Positions 1 to 7,795 of a stretch of DNA of 11,180 bases are shown here, piece after piece. The notes under the pieces were generated by a model. That model was not told the origin of the DNA and did not search any database. It saw only the letters and a program-made list of their open reading frames with translations. Position numbers and translations under genes: made by a program. The DNA lies in NCBI GenBank assembly GCA_043802925.1, contig JAZDKP010000055.1:1-11180 (forward strand), given 5' to 3'. How positions within the stretch are numbered: position 1 is the stretch's first letter; the number at the start of each line of letters is the position of its first letter. This DNA comes from JAZDKP01 sp043802925. Lineage in GTDB: Bacteria > Fibrobacterota > OXYB2-FULL-49-7 > JAEUSG01.

Positions 1-1308
1 ATCGTAGGTTATCTTGTATATCCGGATTGAGATGAAGATGGATACCGCGGAGAACACGATGCTCGCCAACGCCTTGGCCAGAATCATTCCGGGCATGGCA
101 AAATACTGAACCAGGGTGAAGCCCAACCCGACAATGCAGAAAAGCTGGATGACCGCGGGAATGACCTGCAGGCCGGTGCGCTTGGAGAGGAAAAACCCAA
201 GGCAGTAATAGGCGTAAAGTGAATTGAACAGTACGACGGCCACCAGGGGCGGCACGATGCCAACCACAGGGAAATACGCCGGCCGGTTGATAATGGCGAC
301 AAACGGTCCGATGAAAAGCGAAATGACTGTCCCGCCCAGGAACAGGACAAAAATATAGTACTTTGTCATCTGCGTGATGAGAGCCTTGCCTGGACCGTCT
401 TTTGCCACGCTTCGACAGACAAAGGGTACGAATGACAGCTTCAGCGTATAATGGAGAACTGAAATCAACGCGGCAAACTTCATGGCCAGGGAATAGATGC
501 CGAGCACATCCAGGCTGACAAAGCGCTGGAGCAGCGTGCGATCGAGGATGGCGGAGGCTGAAGAGAGAAGCGCCGCGGGTATCTGCGGCAGTGAAAAGTG
601 AAGGGATTCAACCAGCGCGGGTTTGTTGTAGCAGGGACGCGTCCAGCGGAACAGGCAGCCGGTGTAATACAAGACCATGAGACCGTTGGCCAGGGCCGAG
701 GCCAGAAAGTAACCGAACACCCCCTTGTTGAGCACGACCACCAGGGTGATGGTAAACGTGGCGGAAAGGCTGAATTGCAGGATGCGGGTTCCCATGAACA
801 GTTTCGGCGAGCGCCTCATACGGATGACGGCGCTGGGAATGTTTGAAAGCCCCACAAACGTCATGCCGATGATACCGATGAACACATTGGGGAAAAAAGA
901 GACTTCCCGGAAGACCACGTTGATCCAGCGGGAGAGGATAAGCATGGCCAGGGCGCTCAGGACAAGGGAGGCCAGCCAGCCGGCAATCCAGACGGAACCG
1001 ACCTTGCCGGGACGCTCCTGCTCATTCCATTCGTTGTAAAAACGCGTGATAGCCGAATCAAGCGAAAACCCGACAAGTACAGAGAGAAACGCGCCGATAA
1101 CCTCAACTACTGCGATGATTCCATAGTCATGCGGGGTGAGTCTTCGCCAGCAGAGCGGAAGCAGGATAAATGCGCCCGCCTGGACGATGACCGTCGCGAG
1201 GGCATAAAGGGCTGTATCGCGGGATTCCGAACGAAGTACGTTGGCCAGGGATTCAACGGGAACGGATTCCTTTTTATCGGGTCCGGAATCCTCGGTCGTG
1301 ATCATCAT
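1..1308 (-). CDS. Wzx-like polysaccharide flippase (partial, C-terminus beyond window)
   Basis: Integral membrane protein of the MATE/MVF-like polysaccharide transporter family, expected to flip undecaprenyl-linked glycan repeat units across the inner membrane. The frame is open for 436 codons from ATG 1308 to the left edge, with no stop; complete family members usually have about 420-500 residues, so only the C-terminal end is missing. After a charged ~30-residue N-terminus there are repeated hydrophobic segments. The first runs into WRRLTPHDYGI (about residues 54-64), a pattern typical of these flippases after helix 1, followed by SLDSAITRFYNEW. Further hydrophobic helices recur to the edge. 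Tandem ATGs (1308, 1305) follow an AGGGTGA ribosome site that overlaps the stop of the upstream gene, only 9 bp away, so translation is probably coupled. The family assignment is firm; the transported substrate is inferred from the neighbours. Confidence 0.88.
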   Translation of the reverse strand, partial: MMITTEDSGPDKKESVPVESLANVLRSESRDTALYALATVIVQAGAFILLPLCWRRLTPHDYGIIAVVEVIGAFLSVLVGFSLDSAITRFYNEWNEQERPGKVGSVWIAGWLASLVLSALAMLILSRWINVVFREVSFFPNVFIGIIGMTFVGLSNIPSAVIRMRRSPKLFMGTRILQFSLSATFTITLVVVLNKGVFGYFLASALANGLMVLYYTGCLFRWTRPCYNKPALVESLHFSLPQIPAALLSSASAILDRTLLQRFVSLDVLGIYSLAMKFAALISVLHYTLKLSFVPFVCRSVAKDGPGKALITQMTKYYIFVLFLGGTVISLFIGPFVAIINRPAYFPVVGIVPPLVAVVLFNSLYAYYCLGFFLSKRTGLQVIPAVIQLFCIVGLGFTLVQYFAMPGMILAKALASIVFSAVSIFISIRIYKITYD

Positions 1309-1317
1309 CCGGTCACC

Positions 1318-2757
1318 CTAGCTGCCCGTGTGCCGGCGCAGTTCCCGGAGCAGGGCTTCACTTGTCTTGTCCAGGTTCTGCTGACGCGAGATGGTCGCGA
1401 GTTTTTCGTAACGAAAATCCGCCCATCCGTCAATCACGAAATCTTCGGCGGCCTTCAGGAAGAGCCTCAGGTCGTTGATGTCTGGAGCCGCCTTGCCCGC
1501 GACGATTTCATCCACCGCGGCGCGGCACTCCTCGATGCTCCCGACATGGAATACGCCCGGCGCGTACTGGTAGAAATAATGGCCGAACATGATTACGGGC
1601 TTGCCCCTCAGCAGAGCCTCCCAGCCCGCGGTCCCGGTACCGGTGGCGACCGCAAGCGAGGAATCGATCAATTTCTGCGAATCGAAATTCCGGGGCATCA
1701 ACCGGACATTCGGAAGCGCGTGCATATCCTCGTAGAAGGATAGGTCGATGACAAGATTTTCACGGGGATGCTCCTTGACATACAGCAGGACATCCTTTGG
1801 CAACACGTGGGCAAGAAGCTGTATCATAAGGATCTGATGCACAAAAGGCCCGGCCATGGGCGAGGTGGTGCATTCCGGTTGATAGTGCAGGGCGACGTAT
1901 ATGTATTTCTTTGATAAATCCGGGGTCCGGGCCAGTTCCCTGTAAATTGCTTTTACCCGGGAAGCCTTCCAATGCCATGATATCAAATTCCGCATCATGC
2001 CCGTATCGCCGGATAGCAGGACCTTGCCATAGTACCGGACCTTCTTGAGCAGGCCTGCGGGCGACCAGGGAGCGGTTTTGCGGATGACACCTGTGAAGGC
2101 AACGGCTTTTTTATTCGGCTGGTGTTCGTCAAAATAAGCCTGCATGGACGGAGCCAGGACAACGTGGTTGTGTTCATCTGGTGTCAGCCGGGATTTTAAT
2201 TCCTCGTAGCGCTGCCGGAATTCGATGCCGGGTTTTTCGATTTCGTGCAGAAGGTATTTGGAAATGTTTTTCCCGGGCAGGGTGGGCATTCTATAAAACA
2301 GAAGCACGGGTATGTTGTAGTGCCTGCAGAGATGGTAAATCACAAAGTCGTACATGACATGCGGAATTGTGTTCATGATGCAGGCCTGAATTTTATCCTC
2401 AAGAATCAGGTGGTTCCAATAGCGGAGATGGCGGTAATAGAGTCTTTTCCGGATTTCATAGGTTCCCACGTCAATTCCGGCCGGCGCAAGCCTTTCCAGC
2501 ATCTTCAGCGTAATGACTTCGCAGTAAGCCATGCTGATGATTAGGTCACGCTCTATCGGACGGACTGTATTCCAGTCAACATGGCCGTAGGTTCCGTGCT
2601 TGCAATCCTCGTAGCCAAGAACCCGCCCGCCGGGTTTTACATAGCTTTGGGCCGCAGCATCCTGAACAACGATGTAGCTGTCCACCGGCATCTTTACGAG
2701 CAGATTGCCGACAATTTCGGACAACTCACCGTTAAAACCGTCAAAAAGAATATTCAC
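1318..2757 (-). CDS. Capsule polysaccharide synthesis-type putative glycosyltransferase
   Basis: A 479-residue cytoplasmic protein that looks like the capsule polysaccharide synthesis (KpsC/KpsS-like) or related GT-B-fold group. The C-terminal half carries the readable signals: YVALHYQPECTTSP (about 287-300), the beta-strand/loop VKEHPR (327-332), and a GTGTAGWEALLRGKPVIMFG stretch (373-392). The last resembles the nucleotide-sugar-binding glycine-rich loop plus the following Glu and 'GKPVI' strand of Kdo-transferase-like and UDP-GlcNAc-epimerase-like folds. The N-terminal half (1-280) is not recognisable by eye. It starts at GTG 2757 behind GGAG at 8-nt spacing, 18 bp after the methyltransferase stop. 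No classic sialyltransferase is encoded in the window, so this is the best candidate for transferring the CMP-activated sugar (inference). Acceptor and linkage cannot be read from the sequence. Confidence 0.72.
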   Translation of the reverse strand: MNILFDGFNGELSEIVGNLLVKMPVDSYIVVQDAAAQSYVKPGGRVLGYEDCKHGTYGHVDWNTVRPIERDLIISMAYCEVITLKMLERLAPAGIDVGTYEIRKRLYYRHLRYWNHLILEDKIQACIMNTIPHVMYDFVIYHLCRHYNIPVLLFYRMPTLPGKNISKYLLHEIEKPGIEFRQRYEELKSRLTPDEHNHVVLAPSMQAYFDEHQPNKKAVAFTGVIRKTAPWSPAGLLKKVRYYGKVLLSGDTGMMRNLISWHWKASRVKAIYRELARTPDLSKKYIYVALHYQPECTTSPMAGPFVHQILMIQLLAHVLPKDVLLYVKEHPRENLVIDLSFYEDMHALPNVRLMPRNFDSQKLIDSSLAVATGTGTAGWEALLRGKPVIMFGHYFYQYAPGVFHVGSIEECRAAVDEIVAGKAAPDINDLRLFLKAAEDFVIDGWADFRYEKLATISRQQNLDKTSEALLRELRRHTGS

Positions 2758-2775
2758 GGTAAAGACTCCGGCAGA

Positions 2776-3621
2776 TTAAGATTTTTCGAACACGTAATCC
2801 ACTACAGCGGGATTGGCATGGATGTTGTGCTCAACCACCCGGTATCCCAGTTCGGTCAGGAAGCGCATTATCTCCTTGCCATACTCCGTTTTTTCCTCAA
2901 TTTCAACCTGAATGGTCCGGACAGCGCCACTCTTGAGCACATTTTGCGCGCCCTTTAGAATCTGAAGCTCATGCCCGTCCACATCCAGCTTGATATGGTT
3001 CGGCGACTTAAAGGCGAAGTTACGCACCAGGATGTCAATGCTTTGTGTAAAGACGACCTGTGTAAATGTGGCGGAACCCGAGGTTTGGGTACTGGAGGAA
3101 CCTGTCAGGCCGGGATGGCAGGCGGAACCGCTCTCGAGATCGGAATATTGAAATTCCGAACGGCCCGTGGCGGAGGACAGGGGAATGTTGACGGCAATAA
3201 TGTAATTTCCCAATCCATTCAGCTGGATATTGCGGCACAGCGCGGCAAAGGACGAAAAACTTGGTTCAAAGGCGTAAACTTGAATATTAGGCTTGAATTT
3301 TGTCGCGGCCACTAGGGCGTAGGCTCCAATGTTCGCACCGATATCGTAAAACACATCGCCTGCCTTGACGTATTTCTCGATCCAGGCTATGGTCCCGGGC
3401 TCCTTGCCGCACGAAGAGAGCCTGTAGAAAGACGTGAGCGAGTCTATGGATAATCGTATGTTCCCGCCTTTATAATCGAGTCGGCCGGTGGTGGAACGGG
3501 AGGCGTCGGAAAGAATGGTCGCTTTTACCCTAAGCGGAAACAATTTCCATAAGCGATTGCACAGAGGTTCAAGAACCGAAAGGATCACCCGTTTCCATGA
3601 CAAGGGAATTATGCTGAGCAT
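2776..3621 (-). CDS. FkbM-family SAM-dependent methyltransferase
   Basis: A 281-residue protein with the two hallmark blocks of FkbM methyltransferases. The SAM-binding loop is DVFYDIGANIGAYAL (about 89-103), followed by the acidic strand end YAFEPS (116-121). The second block is the FkbM signature HIKLDVDGHELQILKGA (209-225), then QVEIEE (238-243). FkbM enzymes O-methylate sugars or polyketides, and in glycan loci they commonly methylate a hydroxyl of a residue or a chain terminus. Between the blocks lies a Ser/Thr/Gly-rich stretch (about 159-188) that looks like a flexible loop. ATG 3621 follows AAGGAAAC and lies inside the end of the cytidylyltransferase gene, a 13-bp overlap in a different frame. 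Family identity is strong; the methylated position and substrate are unknown. Confidence 0.87.
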   Translation of the reverse strand: MLSIIPLSWKRVILSVLEPLCNRLWKLFPLRVKATILSDASRSTTGRLDYKGGNIRLSIDSLTSFYRLSSCGKEPGTIAWIEKYVKAGDVFYDIGANIGAYALVAATKFKPNIQVYAFEPSFSSFAALCRNIQLNGLGNYIIAVNIPLSSATGRSEFQYSDLESGSACHPGLTGSSSTQTSGSATFTQVVFTQSIDILVRNFAFKSPNHIKLDVDGHELQILKGAQNVLKSGAVRTIQVEIEEKTEYGKEIMRFLTELGYRVVEHNIHANPAVVDYVFEKS

Positions 3622-4358
3622 TTTGTTTCCTTTGGCGACTTGCGCTCCAATAACTTCTCGGCCACGATGATGTCGAGTTCGGAATTAATGTCCACGGATT
3701 CCTCTTCGGACATGACAAAACTCACCACTTTTGCACCGACCGTATTGTGGTATTTCAGGAGTGTGCCGGGTTTTGTGATGTAGATACTCGCGTTTTGTAT
3801 GAAGACCTCCGGAAGCATCTGATAGGAGAGGGTGTGGCTTCCACTGTCCTCTTTTGGGATGAACGGCGTTAACAACTCGTCCCGCTTTGTCCACATTTTA
3901 TAGGGGTGTTCGGAGCATTTTCGGATTGAGCGGAGCGAATCCGCGTCCGGATACGTGACAATTTTATTCAGCGCAGCGTCGATGGAGGCCGAGGTACGGA
4001 GCGGAGAGGTGGGATAGAGCGTGATAATATAATCGGGTGTGAACTGTTGATGCTCCTGCAGCCATGCCAGCGCGTGGGCATGAAACTCATATTCAGTGGA
4101 GGTGTCGCCGGCCAGTTCGGGAGGACGCATGAACGGAACATCGGCGCCAAAGCTTCTGGCAATCCGGGCGATTTCATTGCTGTCGGTGGATACAAGGACA
4201 CGCGTAACGCTTTTGGCATTTAACGCGGTTTCGATGGTATAGCCAATAAGCGGTTTTCCAATAAGTGGCCGGATATTCTTGCTGGGCACGCGTTTTGATC
4301 CGCCCCGTGCGGGAATCAGGGCTAATACCTTCAAAGACGAACGCTCCGGATTGCTCAA
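3609..4358 (-). CDS. neuA: CMP-nonulosonate cytidylyltransferase (NeuA family)
   Basis: A 249-residue acylneuraminate cytidylyltransferase-type enzyme. It would couple CTP to the anomeric hydroxyl of a 2-keto-3-deoxy acid (Neu, Leg, Pse, Kdn or a relative), giving the CMP-sugar and pyrophosphate in the cytoplasm. Seen directly: the N-terminal CTP-binding block ALIPARGGSKRVPSKN (13-28), then GKPLIGYTI, RVLVSTDSNEIA, FMRPPELAGDTS and YPTSPLR, the characteristic order of the family. The start is TTG at 4358. It overlaps the transketolase stop by 4 bp (TTGA) and is preceded by GAGGAG at 5-nt spacing, which supports this start over another TTG at codon 9. Length is slightly above the usual 220-235. 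There is no fused phosphatase domain; a separate HAD gene supplies that activity. The sugar actually activated cannot be told from this protein alone. Confidence 0.92.
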   Translation of the reverse strand: MSNPERSSLKVLALIPARGGSKRVPSKNIRPLIGKPLIGYTIETALNAKSVTRVLVSTDSNEIARIARSFGADVPFMRPPELAGDTSTEYEFHAHALAWLQEHQQFTPDYIITLYPTSPLRTSASIDAALNKIVTYPDADSLRSIRKCSEHPYKMWTKRDELLTPFIPKEDSGSHTLSYQMLPEVFIQNASIYITKPGTLLKYHNTVGAKVVSFVMSEEESVDINSELDIIVAEKLLERKSPKETKCSA

Positions 4359-6268
4359 AGGTTCTCCTCGGAAATACGGGTCGCCAACGAGGTGCCGTCC
4401 AGACGGTGAAAACGAAGCACTTCCGGCGGGGTGCCGCAGGCCGGGATTCCTTCGACCGCAAATTTAATGACATGGATTTTATCCAAAAGATGGTGCCGGA
4501 GGCTGAATCCGACGAAGGAGTCACCCAGCCCGCCGAAAATATCATGATCTTCAAGTATAAACAGCCGTTTGCAGCCCTGGAGCTCTTTTTCCCACCATTC
4601 CAGGTCGAACCGGTTCAACCAGGGCATGTCAATGACCTTGAGTTCCCGTGTTTTTGATTTAAGAATTTCCTGCGCTGTCAGCGCTTCGTTAAGCATGACT
4701 GGACCGTAGCCCATCAGCACATCCGCGTTTCCGGGCGTCAGGACAACCCCTTGGCCGAAACGTAAAGCGTAGTTTTCGCCCAGGTTTATTTTGCGGGGGG
4801 AGGGACCGGCGTTGATGCGAATCATGCAGGATTCTTTTGACTCCAACACGGCAAACTTTGTGATGGCTTCCATCTCAGCGGCGCAGCAGGCCTGCATGAT
4901 TGTGCAGTTGTAATTGGCGCCCAGGAGGGAGATGTCGCGCAGGCTCTGGTGCGATTTGCCGGGACCCGCCGGTATAAGGCCGGCCAGATGGCAGGCGTAA
5001 ATGATTTTACTCCGTTCCGTCAGATTGTTGTAAATCTGTTCGTTGGGACGCGAAGCCAGGAAACTGGCGAAGCTATTGACAACAGGGAGCAGGCCATGAA
5101 GCGCCATGCCGCCCGCCATGGAAACCATGTCCTGCTCGGCGATGCCGCATTCCACAAAACGGTTCGGATACCGTTGCTCAAAATCTTTTACCCGGCAATC
5201 CCCGGAAAGGTCGGCGTCAAGAACCACCAGGTTTTTTGCCGTGGGCGCCATGTCAAGAAGCGCTTTTCCATAGGCATCAACGACATATTCATTGCTGACG
5301 CCGGATGCGGCTTTTTCGTGCTCCACGGGTTTCAGGACCGTCGTACCAAGATGATACCGGGAATAATCCGATTCAATACTTGCTTGGAGTTCGTCAAAGG
5401 CCTTGGTATATTTTTCATCGTTGGGTGCGCCCGAATGCCATTGATAAAAACCGTTATTTGCCGCGAGCGCTGCCGGATGCTCCAGGAACGAAACCCCGCG
5501 CCCTTTGATGGTGTCGCAGATAAGGATTTTGGGCCGCGTCACTTCGGCTTTTAAGCCGTCCAATGCCGTTGCCAGGGCGTTGAAGTCATGGCCATCGCAC
5601 CGTTTGACCAGCCAACCGAAAGAAGAGAACTTCTTTTCAAGGTCGCCCAGGCTGACGATTTTATCGACCAGCCTGTCCGACTGGAGCTTGTTATGGTCTA
5701 TGATGACCGTGACGTTGGTAATTTTTTGAGGTATGGCGGACTGAAGCGCCTCGTAATTCTGGCCCTCCTGCCATTCGCCATCACCAGTTAGTACAAAGAC
5801 GCGCCCTTTATGACCGGAATAGGATTTGGCGAAGGCCATTCCCTTGGCCTTTGAAATTCCCATTCCCAGTGAGCCTGAATTGGCCTCGATTCCACCGATA
5901 TTAAGGTCCGGATGGCCGTCGAGTCCCCCGAGCCGGCGCAATTTCAGGAATTTTTCTTCAGGGATATAACCGAGCGCGTACATGACCGAATAAAGCCCGG
6001 GAACATCGTGGCCCTTGGAGGAGAAATAAATATCGCGGTCCGGTGCCTTGAAACCAAGTTCCTTTACCGTCAGGTGCTTCCAATAAAGATAAACCACGAT
6101 ATCCATGGCGCTGAAACTGGAACCCAGATGGCCGGAACCGGCCTTTTTGACCGCGAAAAGGGTATTGAGCCGGCACATTTTGGCAATCAGAGCCAGCTTG
6201 TCATTTTCCGGTATGGCGAGGCCATTGACCCGGACAAATTCGGATTGGGGAATGAATTTTAATTCCAT
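4355..6268 (-). CDS. Transketolase-family TPP enzyme, full length
   Basis: A 637-residue protein with both transketolase halves in one chain. The N-terminal part has KAGSGHLGSSFSAMDI (42-56), KGHDVPGLY, and the thiamine-diphosphate motif GDGEWQEGQNYEA (162-174) closing near DHN (191-193). The C-terminal pyrimidine-binding part has FVECGIAEQDM (371-381) with the expected catalytic Glu378, and GKSHQSLRDISLL (437-449). Classical transketolase moves a two-carbon ketol unit from a ketose phosphate to an aldose phosphate. Placement inside a CMP-sugar operon, overlapping neuA by 4 bp, suggests a dedicated sugar-building role rather than the housekeeping pentose-phosphate enzyme (inference). ATG 6268 is preceded by AAGGAT at 6-nt spacing and lies 28 bp after the aldehyde dehydrogenase stop. 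GHLG replaces the GHPG usual in housekeeping enzymes. A related TPP activity on a different donor cannot be excluded. Confidence 0.9.
   Translation of the reverse strand: MELKFIPQSEFVRVNGLAIPENDKLALIAKMCRLNTLFAVKKAGSGHLGSSFSAMDIVVYLYWKHLTVKELGFKAPDRDIYFSSKGHDVPGLYSVMYALGYIPEEKFLKLRRLGGLDGHPDLNIGGIEANSGSLGMGISKAKGMAFAKSYSGHKGRVFVLTGDGEWQEGQNYEALQSAIPQKITNVTVIIDHNKLQSDRLVDKIVSLGDLEKKFSSFGWLVKRCDGHDFNALATALDGLKAEVTRPKILICDTIKGRGVSFLEHPAALAANNGFYQWHSGAPNDEKYTKAFDELQASIESDYSRYHLGTTVLKPVEHEKAASGVSNEYVVDAYGKALLDMAPTAKNLVVLDADLSGDCRVKDFEQRYPNRFVECGIAEQDMVSMAGGMALHGLLPVVNSFASFLASRPNEQIYNNLTERSKIIYACHLAGLIPAGPGKSHQSLRDISLLGANYNCTIMQACCAAEMEAITKFAVLESKESCMIRINAGPSPRKINLGENYALRFGQGVVLTPGNADVLMGYGPVMLNEALTAQEILKSKTRELKVIDMPWLNRFDLEWWEKELQGCKRLFILEDHDIFGGLGDSFVGFSLRHHLLDKIHVIKFAVEGIPACGTPPEVLRFHRLDGTSLATRISEENL
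4364..4369 (-). promoter_or_regulatory. Strong ribosome binding site supporting a TTG start for neuA
   Basis: GAGGAG on the minus strand, 5 nt before TTG 4358, lies inside the final codons of the transketolase gene. It is the reason for accepting the non-ATG start and the 4-bp stop/start overlap. Confidence 0.7.
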
Positions 6269-6296
6269 GGTAAAATCCTTAAATTAATGCACCTTA

Positions 6297-7769
6297 CTAT
6301 AATGCGGACCGGTCGATAAACTGATAAACGTCCTTGATATTGGAATAGACATCAAGCGCTTCGGTTCCCGGTTCGCGGGTGCCGTTGCCCGACTGTTTGA
6401 CGCCGCCGAAGGGCATGTGCGCTTCGCTGCCGAAGGTGCCGCCGTTGACCACCACCACGCCGGCCTCGGCCACCCGGGTGAATTCGAGTGCCCGGTTGAC
6501 GTTACAGGTATGAATACAGGCCGTCAGGCCGTAAGGGGAGCGATTGGCCATGGCCACGGCATCTTTAAAATTCTTAACGCGATAGAGATTGGTAATAGGC
6601 CCGAACAATTCCGTGGTGGAAATGTCCGCGTCTGGATTCGCATTTTCAACAATCGTGGGGGCCAGGTAATATCCGTTCCGGTGGGCGTCGTCGGCAAGCC
6701 GTTTTCCGCCGGCGATGATGCGCGCTCCCTGGGCTTCCGCCTCAGAAAGGGCTTTGAGCATTTTCTGGAGCTGCCGTTCATTGATGACCGGCCCCAAATC
6801 GTCCGTATCCGCAGGACCGACATTCAAGGCCGTGGTTTTTGCCATGAAGCGCGAGCGGAATTCATCATAAACGGAATCAAAGATGATTATCCGGCTGCCT
6901 GCCGCGCACCGCTGACCCGCGTTGCTGAAGGCGGACAACAGGGACCATTTCACTGCATTGTCGATGTCGGCATCATTGCACACGACCAGGGGATTTTTGC
7001 CTCCCAGTTCCAGGCTGACTTTGGCCAGCCGTTCACCGGCGGTACGCGCGATGATTTTGCCTACAGCTGTTGAGCCGGTAAAACTGATGACGTTCACCCC
7101 GGGGTGTCTGACCAGCGCATCGCCCGCTTCGCCACCGAGTCCGTGCACGGTATTGAGAACCCCTTTGGGCAGGGCGGTCGATTCAACCAGTTCCTGGAAA
7201 AAACCCGCGGTGAGCGGGGAGTCCTCGGAGGCTTTGAGGATGGCGGCGTTACCGCAAATGAGCGCGGGAAAAACCTTCCAGGCAATGTTGGCAATGGGGG
7301 TGTTTGCGGAAATGATAAGGCCTACCACCCCGACGGGTTCGCGGACGGTGAAGGCGGTTTTATTGTCGGTTCCGCTGGTTGTGGTGCGGCCATATAGGCG
7401 CTGGCCTTCGGCGGCCATAAACCGCGCCAAGGCGATAGCGCCGTCCGTTTCACCGAGAGCATCCTTCAGGGATTTGCCGGTTTCGAGCGCCACCCGGCGC
7501 GCCATTCCAGCCTTGTGCTTCAGCAGGTTATCCGCTATCGCGTATAAAACTTCTCCGCGTTTGACACCCGCCGTCCTTCCCCAGCCGGGCTGCGCGGCTT
7601 TTGCGGCGAGCACCGCATCCGATACGTCCTCCGCCTTGGACCGGGCTGCGCGGCAAAGCCGGGACCCGTCATGTGGATTGAATTTATCGAAAAGCTCCCC
7701 TGAATGACAGGCGACGGATTTTCCGCCGATTGAGTTCAAAACGGTTTCCGGTATGTTTTCAGCGTTCAT
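6297..7769 (-). CDS. NAD(P)-dependent aldehyde dehydrogenase
   Basis: A 490-residue ALDH-superfamily enzyme, a normal family length, oxidising an aldehyde to a carboxylate with NAD(P)+. All core signatures are visible: EPVGVVGLI and NTPIANIAWK (144-165) for the cofactor fold, FTGSTAVG (230-237), the general-base motif LELGGKNP with Glu254, NAGQRC with the catalytic Cys288, TELFGPI (386-392), and MPFGGVKQSGNG (452-463) near the C-terminus. The overall pattern resembles semialdehyde-type ALDHs (succinate or 2-ketoglutarate semialdehyde), but the substrate cannot be read. ATG 7769 has an optimal AGGAGGT site at 7-nt spacing, the best in the operon, so the enzyme may be made at a relatively high level. 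It sits 26 bp after the SDR stop. ALDHs are not standard members of nonulosonate loci. Confidence 0.93.
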   Translation of the reverse strand: MNAENIPETVLNSIGGKSVACHSGELFDKFNPHDGSRLCRAARSKAEDVSDAVLAAKAAQPGWGRTAGVKRGEVLYAIADNLLKHKAGMARRVALETGKSLKDALGETDGAIALARFMAAEGQRLYGRTTTSGTDNKTAFTVREPVGVVGLIISANTPIANIAWKVFPALICGNAAILKASEDSPLTAGFFQELVESTALPKGVLNTVHGLGGEAGDALVRHPGVNVISFTGSTAVGKIIARTAGERLAKVSLELGGKNPLVVCNDADIDNAVKWSLLSAFSNAGQRCAAGSRIIIFDSVYDEFRSRFMAKTTALNVGPADTDDLGPVINERQLQKMLKALSEAEAQGARIIAGGKRLADDAHRNGYYLAPTIVENANPDADISTTELFGPITNLYRVKNFKDAVAMANRSPYGLTACIHTCNVNRALEFTRVAEAGVVVVNGGTFGSEAHMPFGGVKQSGNGTREPGTEALDVYSNIKDVYQFIDRSAL

Positions 7770-7776
7770 GAGTAAG

Positions 7777-7783
7777 ACCTCCT
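7777..7783 (-). promoter_or_regulatory. Consensus Shine-Dalgarno for the aldehyde dehydrogenase
   Basis: AGGAGGT lies 7 nt before ATG 7769 in the 26-bp gap after the SDR gene. It is the closest to consensus in the operon, suggesting independent and efficient translation initiation. Confidence 0.75.
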
Positions 7784-7795
7784 GAAGGTTATAGA

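Noticed and set aside
1129..1743. A plus-strand open frame (204 codons) across the flippase/transferase junction.
   Set aside because: It overlaps two well-supported minus-strand genes on the opposite strand, has no recognisable motif and no convincing ribosome site.
6922..7707. A long plus-strand open frame (261 codons) opposite the aldehyde dehydrogenase.
   Set aside because: It is antisense to a gene with all ALDH catalytic motifs, and its translation is Ser/Ala/Pro/Arg-rich with no domain signals. It is a shadow of the real gene.
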